Position numbers and translations under genes: made by a program | The notes under the pieces: model-generated | Databases searched by the model: none | The model's input: only the letters and a program-made list of their open reading frames with translations | Told to the model about the DNA's origin: nothing | Shown: positions 10,706 through 19,605 of the stretch, one piece after another | How the letters are laid out: every line of letters starts with the position of its first letter | How positions within the stretch are numbered: position 1 is the first letter of the stretch | Assembly (NCBI GenBank): GCA_024280295.1 | Contig: JAJRQK010000019.1 | Span: forward strand, 40,714 to 104,713 | From: Bacteroidota bacterium | Lineage (GTDB): Bacteria; Bacteroidota; Bacteroidia; Flavobacteriales_D; Crocinitomicaceae | Reading direction: 5' to 3' | DNA length: 64,000 nt

Positions 10706-11518
10706 ATGGCAAATAATTTATTAAAAGGAAAAAGAGGAATTATATTCGGAGCGCTTAACGAGCAGTCAATCGCTTGGAAAGTAGCCGAAAGAGCACACGA
10801 AGAAGGTGCAACATTTGTATTGACAAATGCTCCTATTGCTATGCGAATGGGGGAAATCAATAAATTGGCAGAAAAAACAGGAAGTCAAATAATTGCTGCC
10901 GATGCAACGGATGTCGAAGATTTAGAAAAATTAGTTGCTGAGTCTATGGAAATTCTCGGAGGCAAACTAGATTTTGTACTTCACTCTATCGGGATGTCAG
11001 TTAATGTACGGAAAGGAAAGCATTATACAGATGAGAATTACGCCTGGACAATGAAGGGATTCGATGTTTCGGCATTGTCATTTCATAAAGTTCTTCAGAC
11101 AACTAAGAAGTTGGATGCAATGAACGAGTGGGGATCAATTCTCGCATTAACTTATATAGCAGCTCAACGGGTATTCCCAGATTACAATGATATGGCTGAT
11201 AATAAGTCGTATTTAGAATCTATTGCGCGTAGCTTTGGTTATCACTATGGTGAGGCAAAAAAAGTACGTGTGAATACGATCTCACAATCTCCAACAATGA
11301 CTACCGCAGGGTCAGGGGTTAAAGGGTTTAATGAATTTCTCAACTTTGCTGAGAGCATGTCGCCATTGGGTAATGCTTCTGCACTAGCTTGCGCTGATTA
11401 TTGTGTTAGCTTATTTTCGGATTTAACACGTTATGTGACAATGCAGAACTTATTCCACGATGGAGGATTTTCGAATGTTGGAGTAACACAAGCGGTGATT
11501 GATAAGTTTAGTGATTAG
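10706..11518 (+). CDS. fabI: Enoyl-[acyl-carrier-protein] reductase (FabI type)
   Basis: GKRGIIFGALNEQSIAWKVAE, LDFVLHSIGMS, VNTISQSPTMTTAGSG. Confidence 0.94.
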   Translation: MANNLLKGKRGIIFGALNEQSIAWKVAERAHEEGATFVLTNAPIAMRMGEINKLAEKTGSQIIAADATDVEDLEKLVAESMEILGGKLDFVLHSIGMSVNVRKGKHYTDENYAWTMKGFDVSALSFHKVLQTTKKLDAMNEWGSILALTYIAAQRVFPDYNDMADNKSYLESIARSFGYHYGEAKKVRVNTISQSPTMTTAGSGVKGFNEFLNFAESMSPLGNASALACADYCVSLFSDLTRYVTMQNLFHDGGFSNVGVTQAVIDKFSD

Positions 11519-11528
11519 CTTGTATTAA

Positions 11529-11801
11529 ATGAAGATGACTTTAGAACGATTTACATATTTGATTTTATTATTTTTACTACTATCTTGTTCCAATACAAAA
11601 GAACAAATTGATAATCCAAATGAAAATTTCACAGAAGATGAAGCAGCGGAATTATCTAACCTACTAAATACTTCACCCGATAGTAGCAATATAGGCATTG
11701 TCGAAGAAAAATTTATTGAGTCAAAACCATCCTATTCAGATTCAATGTTCATATCGAAATTTTGTGGTAAAAATCAAGATATAAAAAAGCGGGAAATCTG
11801 A
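11529..11801 (+). CDS. Small hypothetical lipoprotein
   Basis: Signal peptide and lipobox LFLLLSCS; 90 aa acidic protein. Confidence 0.65.
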   Translation: MKMTLERFTYLILLFLLLSCSNTKEQIDNPNENFTEDEAAELSNLLNTSPDSSNIGIVEEKFIESKPSYSDSMFISKFCGKNQDIKKREI

Positions 11802-11820
11802 TAAAGAAATCCCGCTTTTA
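11783..11820. terminator. Putative intrinsic terminator
   Basis: AAAAGCGGGA...TCCCGCTTTT hairpin flanked by A/T-rich sequence; its 5' arm lies within the end of the lipoprotein ORF. Confidence 0.75.
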
Positions 11821-12066
11821 AAATGTTTTATCGGGCACTAATGATACAAAATAACTTTTTTCTTGCAATTTCAGACATCAAAATTGAACATATTTTCATC
11901 ACAACTCGTTGATAACTAATTCTGTTGAATGAATTTAAGGAGCGACTACATAGTTACGGCTGACAGATCGTCATTCCTACTCTTATGCAAGTTATTGCTT
12001 GGTTCAATGTGGATAAGTAAATCAATGACTGGCGAATAATGGAAGATCAAGGCCTATTTTTGATAT

Positions 12067-14985
12067 ATGACTCGCATTAGTATGATTCGATTTCTTTCTT
12101 TTATTTTCCTCGCCTCTATTGGTGTTATTTCAGTTTCTTATATTAATTCGAATGATGAGAAGGTTATTAGTCTGCCTCCAAGTCAATCTCAGTGGGTCGA
12201 TTCTAAAATAAATCAAATGAGTTTGGATGAAAAGATTGGTCAATTTTTTATGTTGGCTGCATTTTCTAATCGAGGAGAAGATCATTTTAAATCACTTGAT
12301 TCTGCGGTAGCTATGAACAATGTAGGTGGATTAATCTTCTTTCAAGGGCAACGAATTAATTTGAAATCTGTTATTAATCGATTTCAGAATGAAGCAGAAA
12401 TACCATTATTAATTGGTATGGATGCCGAGTGGGGTGTGCAAATGAGACTTTTTGGAGAAGAACGATTTCCTTACAATTATACGCTCGGTGCTGCTGATGA
12501 TCCAAAGTTAACCAAAGAAATTTCGCAGATGATCGCACAGGAATGCCGAGATTTAGGAATACATCTGAATTTCGCTCCTGTTGCTGATGTGAATAGCAAT
12601 CCAAATAATCCAGTGATTGGATTTCGATCGTTTGGCGAAAATCCTGCTAGAGTTTCATCTCACGTTAAGGCAAGTGTTATTGGAATGGAATCACAGGGAG
12701 TCTTGACTAGTATTAAACATTTCCCAGGTCATGGTGATACCGAAATGGATTCTCATTATGACTTGCCCTTAGTTGATAATTCATTTCAGCATATTGATGC
12801 GATTGATTTTGCTCCGTTTCGAGCGGGTATAAAAGCTGGGGCTAGTAGCGTGATGATTGGACATCTTAATGTTCCTGCTTTGGATTCTACGGGTACTCCA
12901 AGTAGTTTGAGTTCAGAAGTAATTCGAAAGTATTTGCAAGATGAATTAGGGTTTAAAGGACTCGTTATTAGTGATGCGTTAAATATGAAGTCCGTTTCGG
13001 ATCGATATGGGAAGACGGAAGTTGTTGTAAAAGCTTTTCAGGCTGGATGTGATATTCTTCTATTCCCAGAAAGTGTGTCTGAAGCAATTGCTGCAATTAA
13101 ATTGAAGGTGGAAAGTGGTGAAATCAGTATGGATGAAATTGATAATCGCTGTCGAAGAGTGCTTAAAGCGAAGTACAAGGCAATTGTAAATCCGAAAAAG
13201 TATAAAACTTTTTCAAAGTATGAGATAGAATTCGTGAAGAAACAAGTGTATGAAAGAGCAATTGTAGTTCTTAAAAATGAAAATGAAGGATTTCCAATTA
13301 AACGATTTGACCAGCGAATTGCATGTGTAAGCATTGGTATTCACACGAACCCTCTTAAAAAATCGATGGACTTGGTTGGCCCTGTTGATCATTTTCATTT
13401 TTTCACTATCGAAGAGGCAAAAGAACGAATGAAGGATAAGTTGCAATCCTATGACATGATAATAACAGCAATTCATTGCAACACCGTACGCTCGCGAAAT
13501 GAGTATGGTATGCCGAATGCTTGGATGAAATGGTTGAATGCAATTCCAGAGTCTAAGCAGAGTACGCTTTTATTATTTGGGAATCCTTTGGCACTTAAAG
13601 ATTTTGATGACTCTAAGGTAGATGCGATTGTTGTTGGCTACGAAAATCACAAGTTCGCTTTAGATCGAATGGGTCAACTTTTGATGGGGACTTACGCTTC
13701 AAAAGGAAAATTACCCATGACAATTAACGATCGATACCCTCGTGACCATGGTCTTGAAGTTTTATGGGCTGGTAGATTGAAGGAGTCTCAGCCTGAAGAG
13801 TTGGGAATGAGTAGAACAAAGTTGAGAGAAATTGATCGGATTGTGCAACGTGGAATCAGCGAAGGAGCTTTCCCAGGATGCCAAGTAGTTGTTGCTGTAA
13901 AAGGTAAGGTAATTATGAGGAAATCTTATGGGTATCATACCTTTGATGAGAAACGGAAGGTGAAAAATACTGATTTGTATGACATTGCTTCGATAACTAA
14001 AGTTGCGGCATCAACGGCATCATTAATGGTGCTTAATTCTCGTGATCAATTCTCGTTAGATGCTCGGCTTGGTGATTATCTTCCAATTCTTACAGACAGC
14101 ACACAGTATTCGAAAATATTAATGCGACACATGCTGACCCATCAAGCTGGATTAGTTCCTTGGATTCCATTTTATGTCAAAACACTATCGAAAGGGAATT
14201 TAAGCCCAAGATGGTATTCTTCGATAAAATCTGCAGTAATGAATACCCCAGTCGGAACAAATTTGTGGATGAAGGGAGAGTACACGGATGTCATTTATCA
14301 AAGAATATTGAGTACACCATTGAAAACAAGGCGCTACAAATATTCTGATCTGGGATATTATTTTGTCCGAAAAATTGTTCAGAAGCAATCTGGAAAACCA
14401 CTGGATGAATTTGCTATGGATGAATTATACTTACCAATGGGGTTGAAACATCTTCGATACAATCCGCTGAATTATTTTTCATTGAACCAAATCACCCCAA
14501 CGGAAGATGATACGATTTTCAGAAAACAGTTAGTTCATGGATATGTCCATGATCAAGGTGCCGCTATGATTGGCGGAGTTGGTGGACATGCAGGCTTATT
14601 CTCCAATGCAACTGATCTAGCGAGTTTGATGCAATTATTTTTAAATAAAGGTACGTACGGCGGTGTGCAGTATATTGATCCGGCGGTGATTTCCGAATAC
14701 ACAAAATGTCAATATTGTCCTAAGAATAGAAGGGGGGCAGGATTTGATAAACCAACGGTAAATCGCAAAGGTGGGCCAACAACGAAGAAAGTTTCACTGG
14801 CAAGTTTTGGTCATTCAGGATTCACTGGAACACTTGTTTGGTCTGATCCAGTCTACGAAGTGAATTATGTATTCCTATCAAACAGAGTCTATCCTAGCGC
14901 AGAGAATTGGAAAATCGTGAGTATGAATACTCGAACTGATATTCAGCGAGTAATTTATGAGGCTTTGGAACAGGCGCGTAAATGA
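12067..14985 (+). CDS. GH3 (NagZ-like) N-terminal domain fused to beta-lactamase-type serine hydrolase
   Basis: TSIKHFPGHGDTEMDSHYDLPLVD and GLVISDALNM (GH3); C-terminal DIASITKVAAS (SxxK) and KYSDLGYYFV, GHAGLFS (class C beta-lactamase-like). Confidence 0.93.
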   Translation: MTRISMIRFLSFIFLASIGVISVSYINSNDEKVISLPPSQSQWVDSKINQMSLDEKIGQFFMLAAFSNRGEDHFKSLDSAVAMNNVGGLIFFQGQRINLKSVINRFQNEAEIPLLIGMDAEWGVQMRLFGEERFPYNYTLGAADDPKLTKEISQMIAQECRDLGIHLNFAPVADVNSNPNNPVIGFRSFGENPARVSSHVKASVIGMESQGVLTSIKHFPGHGDTEMDSHYDLPLVDNSFQHIDAIDFAPFRAGIKAGASSVMIGHLNVPALDSTGTPSSLSSEVIRKYLQDELGFKGLVISDALNMKSVSDRYGKTEVVVKAFQAGCDILLFPESVSEAIAAIKLKVESGEISMDEIDNRCRRVLKAKYKAIVNPKKYKTFSKYEIEFVKKQVYERAIVVLKNENEGFPIKRFDQRIACVSIGIHTNPLKKSMDLVGPVDHFHFFTIEEAKERMKDKLQSYDMIITAIHCNTVRSRNEYGMPNAWMKWLNAIPESKQSTLLLFGNPLALKDFDDSKVDAIVVGYENHKFALDRMGQLLMGTYASKGKLPMTINDRYPRDHGLEVLWAGRLKESQPEELGMSRTKLREIDRIVQRGISEGAFPGCQVVVAVKGKVIMRKSYGYHTFDEKRKVKNTDLYDIASITKVAASTASLMVLNSRDQFSLDARLGDYLPILTDSTQYSKILMRHMLTHQAGLVPWIPFYVKTLSKGNLSPRWYSSIKSAVMNTPVGTNLWMKGEYTDVIYQRILSTPLKTRRYKYSDLGYYFVRKIVQKQSGKPLDEFAMDELYLPMGLKHLRYNPLNYFSLNQITPTEDDTIFRKQLVHGYVHDQGAAMIGGVGGHAGLFSNATDLASLMQLFLNKGTYGGVQYIDPAVISEYTKCQYCPKNRRGAGFDKPTVNRKGGPTTKKVSLASFGHSGFTGTLVWSDPVYEVNYVFLSNRVYPSAENWKIVSMNTRTDIQRVIYEALEQARK

Positions 14986-15590
14986 ATCGGACTTGGATTT
15001 TCATAACAGCGCTTATCTTTATCACCTGTTGTGGTGTTGCGATAGCGTTTTTTTTACCACTACACGAAATTAGAGCGGACGCAATCAATTGGCAATTGAA
15101 CGATTATGCATTTAAAATGCTACCAGCAATAGATGTTTCAATTCCAATTTTCTCCATCACTTATGGTGTGATTCTAATCTATGTTTTAAGTAATCACAAG
15201 CGACCGATGTATCTTAGTAGTGCTTTTTTCGCTTATGGTTTTTTACTTTTATTAAGGATAATTACCTTAACATTATTCCCTCTGAAAGAACCTGATTCGA
15301 TTATCTTATTAGAAGATCCTTTTCTGAATAATATAATATATAGTGCAACAAGTGGTGGTGATTTAATAAATGCTGATTTATTTTTCAGTGGTCACACAGC
15401 ATTGATCTTTAGTCTTTATTTTCTAAGCGGGAGGAAACTGATTTATTTATTACTCGGAATTGTACTTGCAATTCTACTCTTGTTGCAACGAGTTCATTAT
15501 TCAGTAGACATTATATTTGCAATACCATTTGCCTATTTCGCTGTAAGGTTGTCAGAATATCTCGTCTTAAGACTAAGTAAACGTTCATAA
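14982..15590 (+). CDS. PAP2_C / sphingomyelin-synthase-like phosphatase-transferase membrane protein
   Basis: GGDLINADLFFSGHTALIFSLYFL ... QRVHYSVDIIFAIPFAY with several TM helices. Confidence 0.75.
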   Translation: MNRTWIFITALIFITCCGVAIAFFLPLHEIRADAINWQLNDYAFKMLPAIDVSIPIFSITYGVILIYVLSNHKRPMYLSSAFFAYGFLLLLRIITLTLFPLKEPDSIILLEDPFLNNIIYSATSGGDLINADLFFSGHTALIFSLYFLSGRKLIYLLLGIVLAILLLLQRVHYSVDIIFAIPFAYFAVRLSEYLVLRLSKRS

Positions 15591-15632
15591 TTAACTATTT
15601 TCGGGCGTGATCAGAAATAAATTAATAAAAGC

Positions 15633-16760
15633 ATGAGAATCGGGATTGTTTTGTATCCAACATTTGGTGGAAGTGGAGTTGTAGCGACGGAGTTAGGGAA
15701 ATCACTCGCATCCAGAGGACATGAAGTCCATTTTATTACTTATTCTCAACCAGTTCGATTGGGTTCGTTTCGAGAAAACATCTCTTACCATGAGGTTTCA
15801 GTTTCTGATTATCCACTTTTTGAATATCCACCATACGAAACTGTTTTGGCGAGTAAAATGGTCGATGTTGTAAAGCGTGAAAAGCTTGATATTTTACATG
15901 TTCATTATGCTATTCCTCATGCTTCTGCTGCTTATATGGCGAAGATGATTTTGAATTCTCAGAATATTGAAATTCCTTTTGTAACAACATTGCATGGTAC
16001 AGATATCACTTTGGTGGGAAAGGATGCTTCTTTTGAACCTGTAATTACATTTTGCCTAAATGAATCTGATGCTGTGACTGCGGTTTCTGAAAGCTTGAAG
16101 GAGGATACGTATAGTCATTTTTCAACAACACGTCATATCAATGTAATTCCAAATTTCATTCCATTACAAGATGATTATAAAGAACCAGAGAGTAGTATTC
16201 GATTAAGATATGCAGACCCAGAGGAAAAGATTATTTGTCATATTTCAAATTTCCGAAAAGTTAAGCGTGTTGAAGATGTATTATTAACCTTCAATAGAAT
16301 TAATGAAAAGATACCTTCAAAACTTCTTCTTGTTGGAGATGGCCCCGAACGTTATAAGTTAGAGGAATTGTGTACTAAGTTAAAACTCTGTGACCGAGTG
16401 AAGTTTTTAGGGAAGATATCAGATACACTCGGTATGCTTAAGATTGCGGACTTGTTCTTGCTTCCATCAGAAACAGAAAGTTTTGGTTTGGTTGCACTTG
16501 AAGCAATGGCTGTTGGTGTTCCTGTGATTTCTTCTAATACAGGGGGGCTTCCAGAAGTAAATGTTCAAGGTGTTTCAGGCTACTTATCAGATGTTGGAGA
16601 TGTAGAAGACATGGCAATCAATGGATTGAAAATTCTAGGAGACCCCGAAATTCTTTTGCAATTTAGAAAGAATGCTCAAGAACGTGCACGAGAATTTGAC
16701 CTCGAATCAATTGTGAAGCAGTATGAGGATGTATATCGCAAATTTGTGAAAATTTCTTAA
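15633..16760 (+). CDS. bshA: N-acetyl-alpha-D-glucosaminyl L-malate synthase (GT4)
   Basis: MRIGIVLYPTFGGSGVVATELGKSLASRGHEVHFITYSQPVRL, TTLHGTDITLVG, LPSETESFGLVALEAMAVGVPVISSNTGGLPEV. Confidence 0.94.
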   Translation: MRIGIVLYPTFGGSGVVATELGKSLASRGHEVHFITYSQPVRLGSFRENISYHEVSVSDYPLFEYPPYETVLASKMVDVVKREKLDILHVHYAIPHASAAYMAKMILNSQNIEIPFVTTLHGTDITLVGKDASFEPVITFCLNESDAVTAVSESLKEDTYSHFSTTRHINVIPNFIPLQDDYKEPESSIRLRYADPEEKIICHISNFRKVKRVEDVLLTFNRINEKIPSKLLLVGDGPERYKLEELCTKLKLCDRVKFLGKISDTLGMLKIADLFLLPSETESFGLVALEAMAVGVPVISSNTGGLPEVNVQGVSGYLSDVGDVEDMAINGLKILGDPEILLQFRKNAQERAREFDLESIVKQYEDVYRKFVKIS

Positions 16761-16789
16761 CTTTAAGCGAACTAAAAAAAATAAGAACC

Positions 16790-17149
16790 ATGAAATTATT
16801 TTGGGCATTAGGATTATTTTTGACTGTATCAGTGAATTCAATCGCACAAAAGACAATTGTTGAGGCAGAGTCAAAAGAGCAAATCGTTGAAACTTCTTGC
16901 GGGATTTGCCAGTTCTCCATGGAGGGGGAATCGTGTGATCTTGCAGTTAGAATTGATGGAAATGGGTATTATGTTCAAGGTGCAAAAATGGATGATCACG
17001 GTGATGCTCATTCTGCACATGGCATGTGTAACGAAATTCGTCAAGCTAAAGTGACAGGTAAGATCGTTGGTGATAAGTTTGTAGCTACATCGTTTAAGCT
17101 TCTTGAAGTTGAAGGACACAGCCATGACCATGAAGGCCATGAGCACTAA
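16790..17149 (+). CDS. DUF6370-type small Cys/His protein with His-rich tail
   Basis: Signal peptide; CGICQFSMEGESCDLAVRIDGNGYYVQG, HGDAHSAHGMCNEIRQAKV, tail GHSHDHEGHEH. Confidence 0.78.
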   Translation: MKLFWALGLFLTVSVNSIAQKTIVEAESKEQIVETSCGICQFSMEGESCDLAVRIDGNGYYVQGAKMDDHGDAHSAHGMCNEIRQAKVTGKIVGDKFVATSFKLLEVEGHSHDHEGHEH

Positions 17150-17176
17150 ACGGTAATTCCCAATATAGCAAAATAT

Positions 17177-17213
17177 AAAAAGCCTCTCTATAATAATTTC
17201 AGAGAGGCTTTTT
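17177..17213. terminator. Bidirectional intrinsic terminator between convergent genes
   Basis: AAAGCCTCTCT ... AGAGAGGCTTTTT hairpin with T-tract on one side and A-tract on the other. Confidence 0.85.
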
Positions 17214-17228
17214 CGTTCTAATTGAATA

Positions 17229-18407
17229 TTAAATGTTTTCGATGATCATAGCGGAAGCACCTCCGCCTCCATTACAAATTCCAGCACCTCCATATTTACC
17301 ACCGTTTTGCTTCAATACGTTAATCAAAGTAACGATAATTCTTGATCCTGAACTTCCTAGAGGATGCCCTAAAGCAACAGCTCCTCCATTAACATCAACC
17401 TTTGCTGGGTCTAATTCGAGTTTTTGTGTGTTCACAATACCCACAACTGAGAATGCCTCGTTTAATTCCCAATAATCAATATCTGAAATTTCTTTTCCTG
17501 CGCGTTTGAGTGCTACTGGTATTGCTTTTGATGGAGCGGTGGTAAACCATTCTGGCTCATTTGCTGCATCACCATATCCAACGATCTTTGCGATTGCTGT
17601 CAATCCCAGTTCATCTAATTTTTCCTTACTCATTAAAAGTAGCGCAGAAGCGCCATCATTTAAAGTCGATGCGTTTGCTGCCGTAACAGTTCCGTCTGGA
17701 GTAAATACTGCTCGCAATTGAGGTATTTTATCCATTTTGACATTTGTGAATTCTTCATCTCTATCAACGATAATAGCATCTCCACGTCTCTGCGGAACTT
17801 CAACAGGAACGATTTCGTCGTTAAATTTACCTGCATTCCAAGCAGCTGAGGCTCTATTATATGATTCAATTGCAAAGTTATCTTGATCTTCACGAGATAT
17901 TCCATACTCAGTTGCACATTGATCAGCACAAACTCCCATATGGACTTTATTATAGACATCCGTAAGTCCGTCTTTAACCATTCCGTCAATCATTTTTGTA
18001 TCTCCGAGCTTCGTTGCTTTTCGTGCATTGTAATAATGAGGAACACTACTCATGTTCTCCATTCCTCCAGCAATAACAACATCATTATCTCCAGCAAGGA
18101 TTGACTGTGCAGCCAAACTGATTGCCTTCATTCCAGATGCACAAACCTTATTGATAGTTGTACAAGGCACATTATTATTTATTCCTGCAAAAATTGCAGC
18201 TTGACGAGCAGGTGCTTGACCTAAACCAGCCTGAAGGACATTTCCCATAAATACTTCCTGAACGTGATCAGCTGAAATGCCTGCTTTTTCTATTGCTCCC
18301 TTAATTGCAGTCGCACCTAATTTCGTTGCGGGAACTGAAGCCAGTCCACCTCCAAAGCTTCCCATTGGGGTCCTTACTGCTGATACAATGTATACTTCTC
18401 TACTCAT
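17229..18407 (-). CDS. Acetyl-CoA C-acyltransferase (thiolase)
   Basis: VRTPMGSFGG, NKVCASGMKAISLA, GGMENMSSVPHY, NVNGGAVALGHPLGSSG-type motif, GGGGASAMIIE. Confidence 0.95.
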   Translation of the reverse strand: MSREVYIVSAVRTPMGSFGGGLASVPATKLGATAIKGAIEKAGISADHVQEVFMGNVLQAGLGQAPARQAAIFAGINNNVPCTTINKVCASGMKAISLAAQSILAGDNDVVIAGGMENMSSVPHYYNARKATKLGDTKMIDGMVKDGLTDVYNKVHMGVCADQCATEYGISREDQDNFAIESYNRASAAWNAGKFNDEIVPVEVPQRRGDAIIVDRDEEFTNVKMDKIPQLRAVFTPDGTVTAANASTLNDGASALLLMSKEKLDELGLTAIAKIVGYGDAANEPEWFTTAPSKAIPVALKRAGKEISDIDYWELNEAFSVVGIVNTQKLELDPAKVDVNGGAVALGHPLGSSGSRIIVTLINVLKQNGGKYGGAGICNGGGGASAMIIENI

Positions 18408-18540
18408 TTAGTCTAGTTTTTAGTGGCACGAAAATACGAAAAATAAGTGATTCAATTTGTTGTAGAAACTCTTGAAATATAGTCTTCTGAAGACTGGACT
18501 CCAATCGTTTCAGTAAGGATGCTTTTTATTAGCTATGTGA

Positions 18541-18570
18541 TTGGAATTTATGGTTGACCGAGTATATTTG
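18541..18570 (+). promoter_or_regulatory. Putative Bacteroidota-type promoter (TTG ... TATATTTG)
   Basis: TAnnTTTG -7 box (TATATTTG, 18563-18570) with TTG at 18541-18543 (19-nt spacer), upstream of ATG at 18587. Confidence 0.45.
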
Positions 18571-18586
18571 CAGAAAAAAATAGAAG

Positions 18587-19516
18587 ATGAAAATTATTCA
18601 GCTATTATTTGCTTCACTATTTATAGTATCCTTTAATGGAGTTTCCCAAGACACTGATACTAGCTGGAGACTCAAATCGATTTATGGTGCCAATGGAACT
18701 CAAAGTTCGTTTGTTAACTGGAATGCTGGAGGGCGTAATAATATTGCTGTACTCGGTTACATTGTGGCATCAGCAAATTACAAGAAGAAATCTATTAAAT
18801 GGGATAATGATCTAGGAATTGCTCTTGGTGGAATTCAGTATCTCGATAAAAATAAGTCTCAGGATTTACAAAAAACTGATGATCGTATTGAATTAGCTTC
18901 TAATTTTGGATATAAAATTAAGAAGAATTATTATGCTTCACTTCTGGCATCCTTTAGAACTCAATTTATGGATGGATTCACAGATTTAAGTCAGCCAAGA
19001 ACATCAAAATTTATGGCTCCAGGTTATATCAATATTGCCTTGGGGATTGATTACTCAGCAAATAATCATCTGAGTTTCTTTCTTTCTCCAGCTTCAGTTA
19101 AGATGACTTTCGTTCAAGATGAAACTCTTGCTAATAATGGAGCATTTGGAGTTGAACCAGCTACCTATGATGCAACAACTGGCGATGTAATTACTGCTGG
19201 AAAGATGTTTAGAGGTGAATTTGGAGCTTATTTCAGAATGAAATATGCAAAGGAGATAGTGAAAAATATTGAGATGAAAACTAAACTAGAATTCTTTTCT
19301 AATTACCTAGATCGCCCAGAAAATATAGATGTTAATGCTGAAGTATTATTCACATTTAAAGTCAATAGCTGGTTTTCGGCATCACTCAATTGGAACCTTC
19401 TCTATGACCATGATATTAAAATCACAGACAATGACGGAAATACTGGACCAAGGACTCAATTTAAATCTGTTTTAGGATTAGGTATTTCTTATACCATGAA
19501 AAATTTCAAGAAATAA
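18587..19516 (+). CDS. DUF3078 domain-containing protein (beta-barrel-like, secreted)
   Basis: Signal peptide; GANGTQSSFVNWNAGGRNNIAVLGY, WDNDLGIALGGIQYLDKN, DDRIELASNFGYK. Confidence 0.85.
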   Translation: MKIIQLLFASLFIVSFNGVSQDTDTSWRLKSIYGANGTQSSFVNWNAGGRNNIAVLGYIVASANYKKKSIKWDNDLGIALGGIQYLDKNKSQDLQKTDDRIELASNFGYKIKKNYYASLLASFRTQFMDGFTDLSQPRTSKFMAPGYINIALGIDYSANNHLSFFLSPASVKMTFVQDETLANNGAFGVEPATYDATTGDVITAGKMFRGEFGAYFRMKYAKEIVKNIEMKTKLEFFSNYLDRPENIDVNAEVLFTFKVNSWFSASLNWNLLYDHDIKITDNDGNTGPRTQFKSVLGLGISYTMKNFKK

Positions 19517-19605
19517 TTCCCAATTTTCTTTAATAGTAGCTAAATTCACTTGGCTGACATCAAATTAATAGCGGTGTTGTCTGCTAGTTTGTTATTTTCG
19601 TAGTC

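Noticed and set aside
13038-13334. 98-aa minus-strand ORF in the GH3-serine hydrolase gene
   Set aside because: Antisense shadow of coding sequence.
17660-17989. 109-aa ORF in the thiolase gene
   Set aside because: Out-of-frame shadow ORF inside a confidently identified thiolase.
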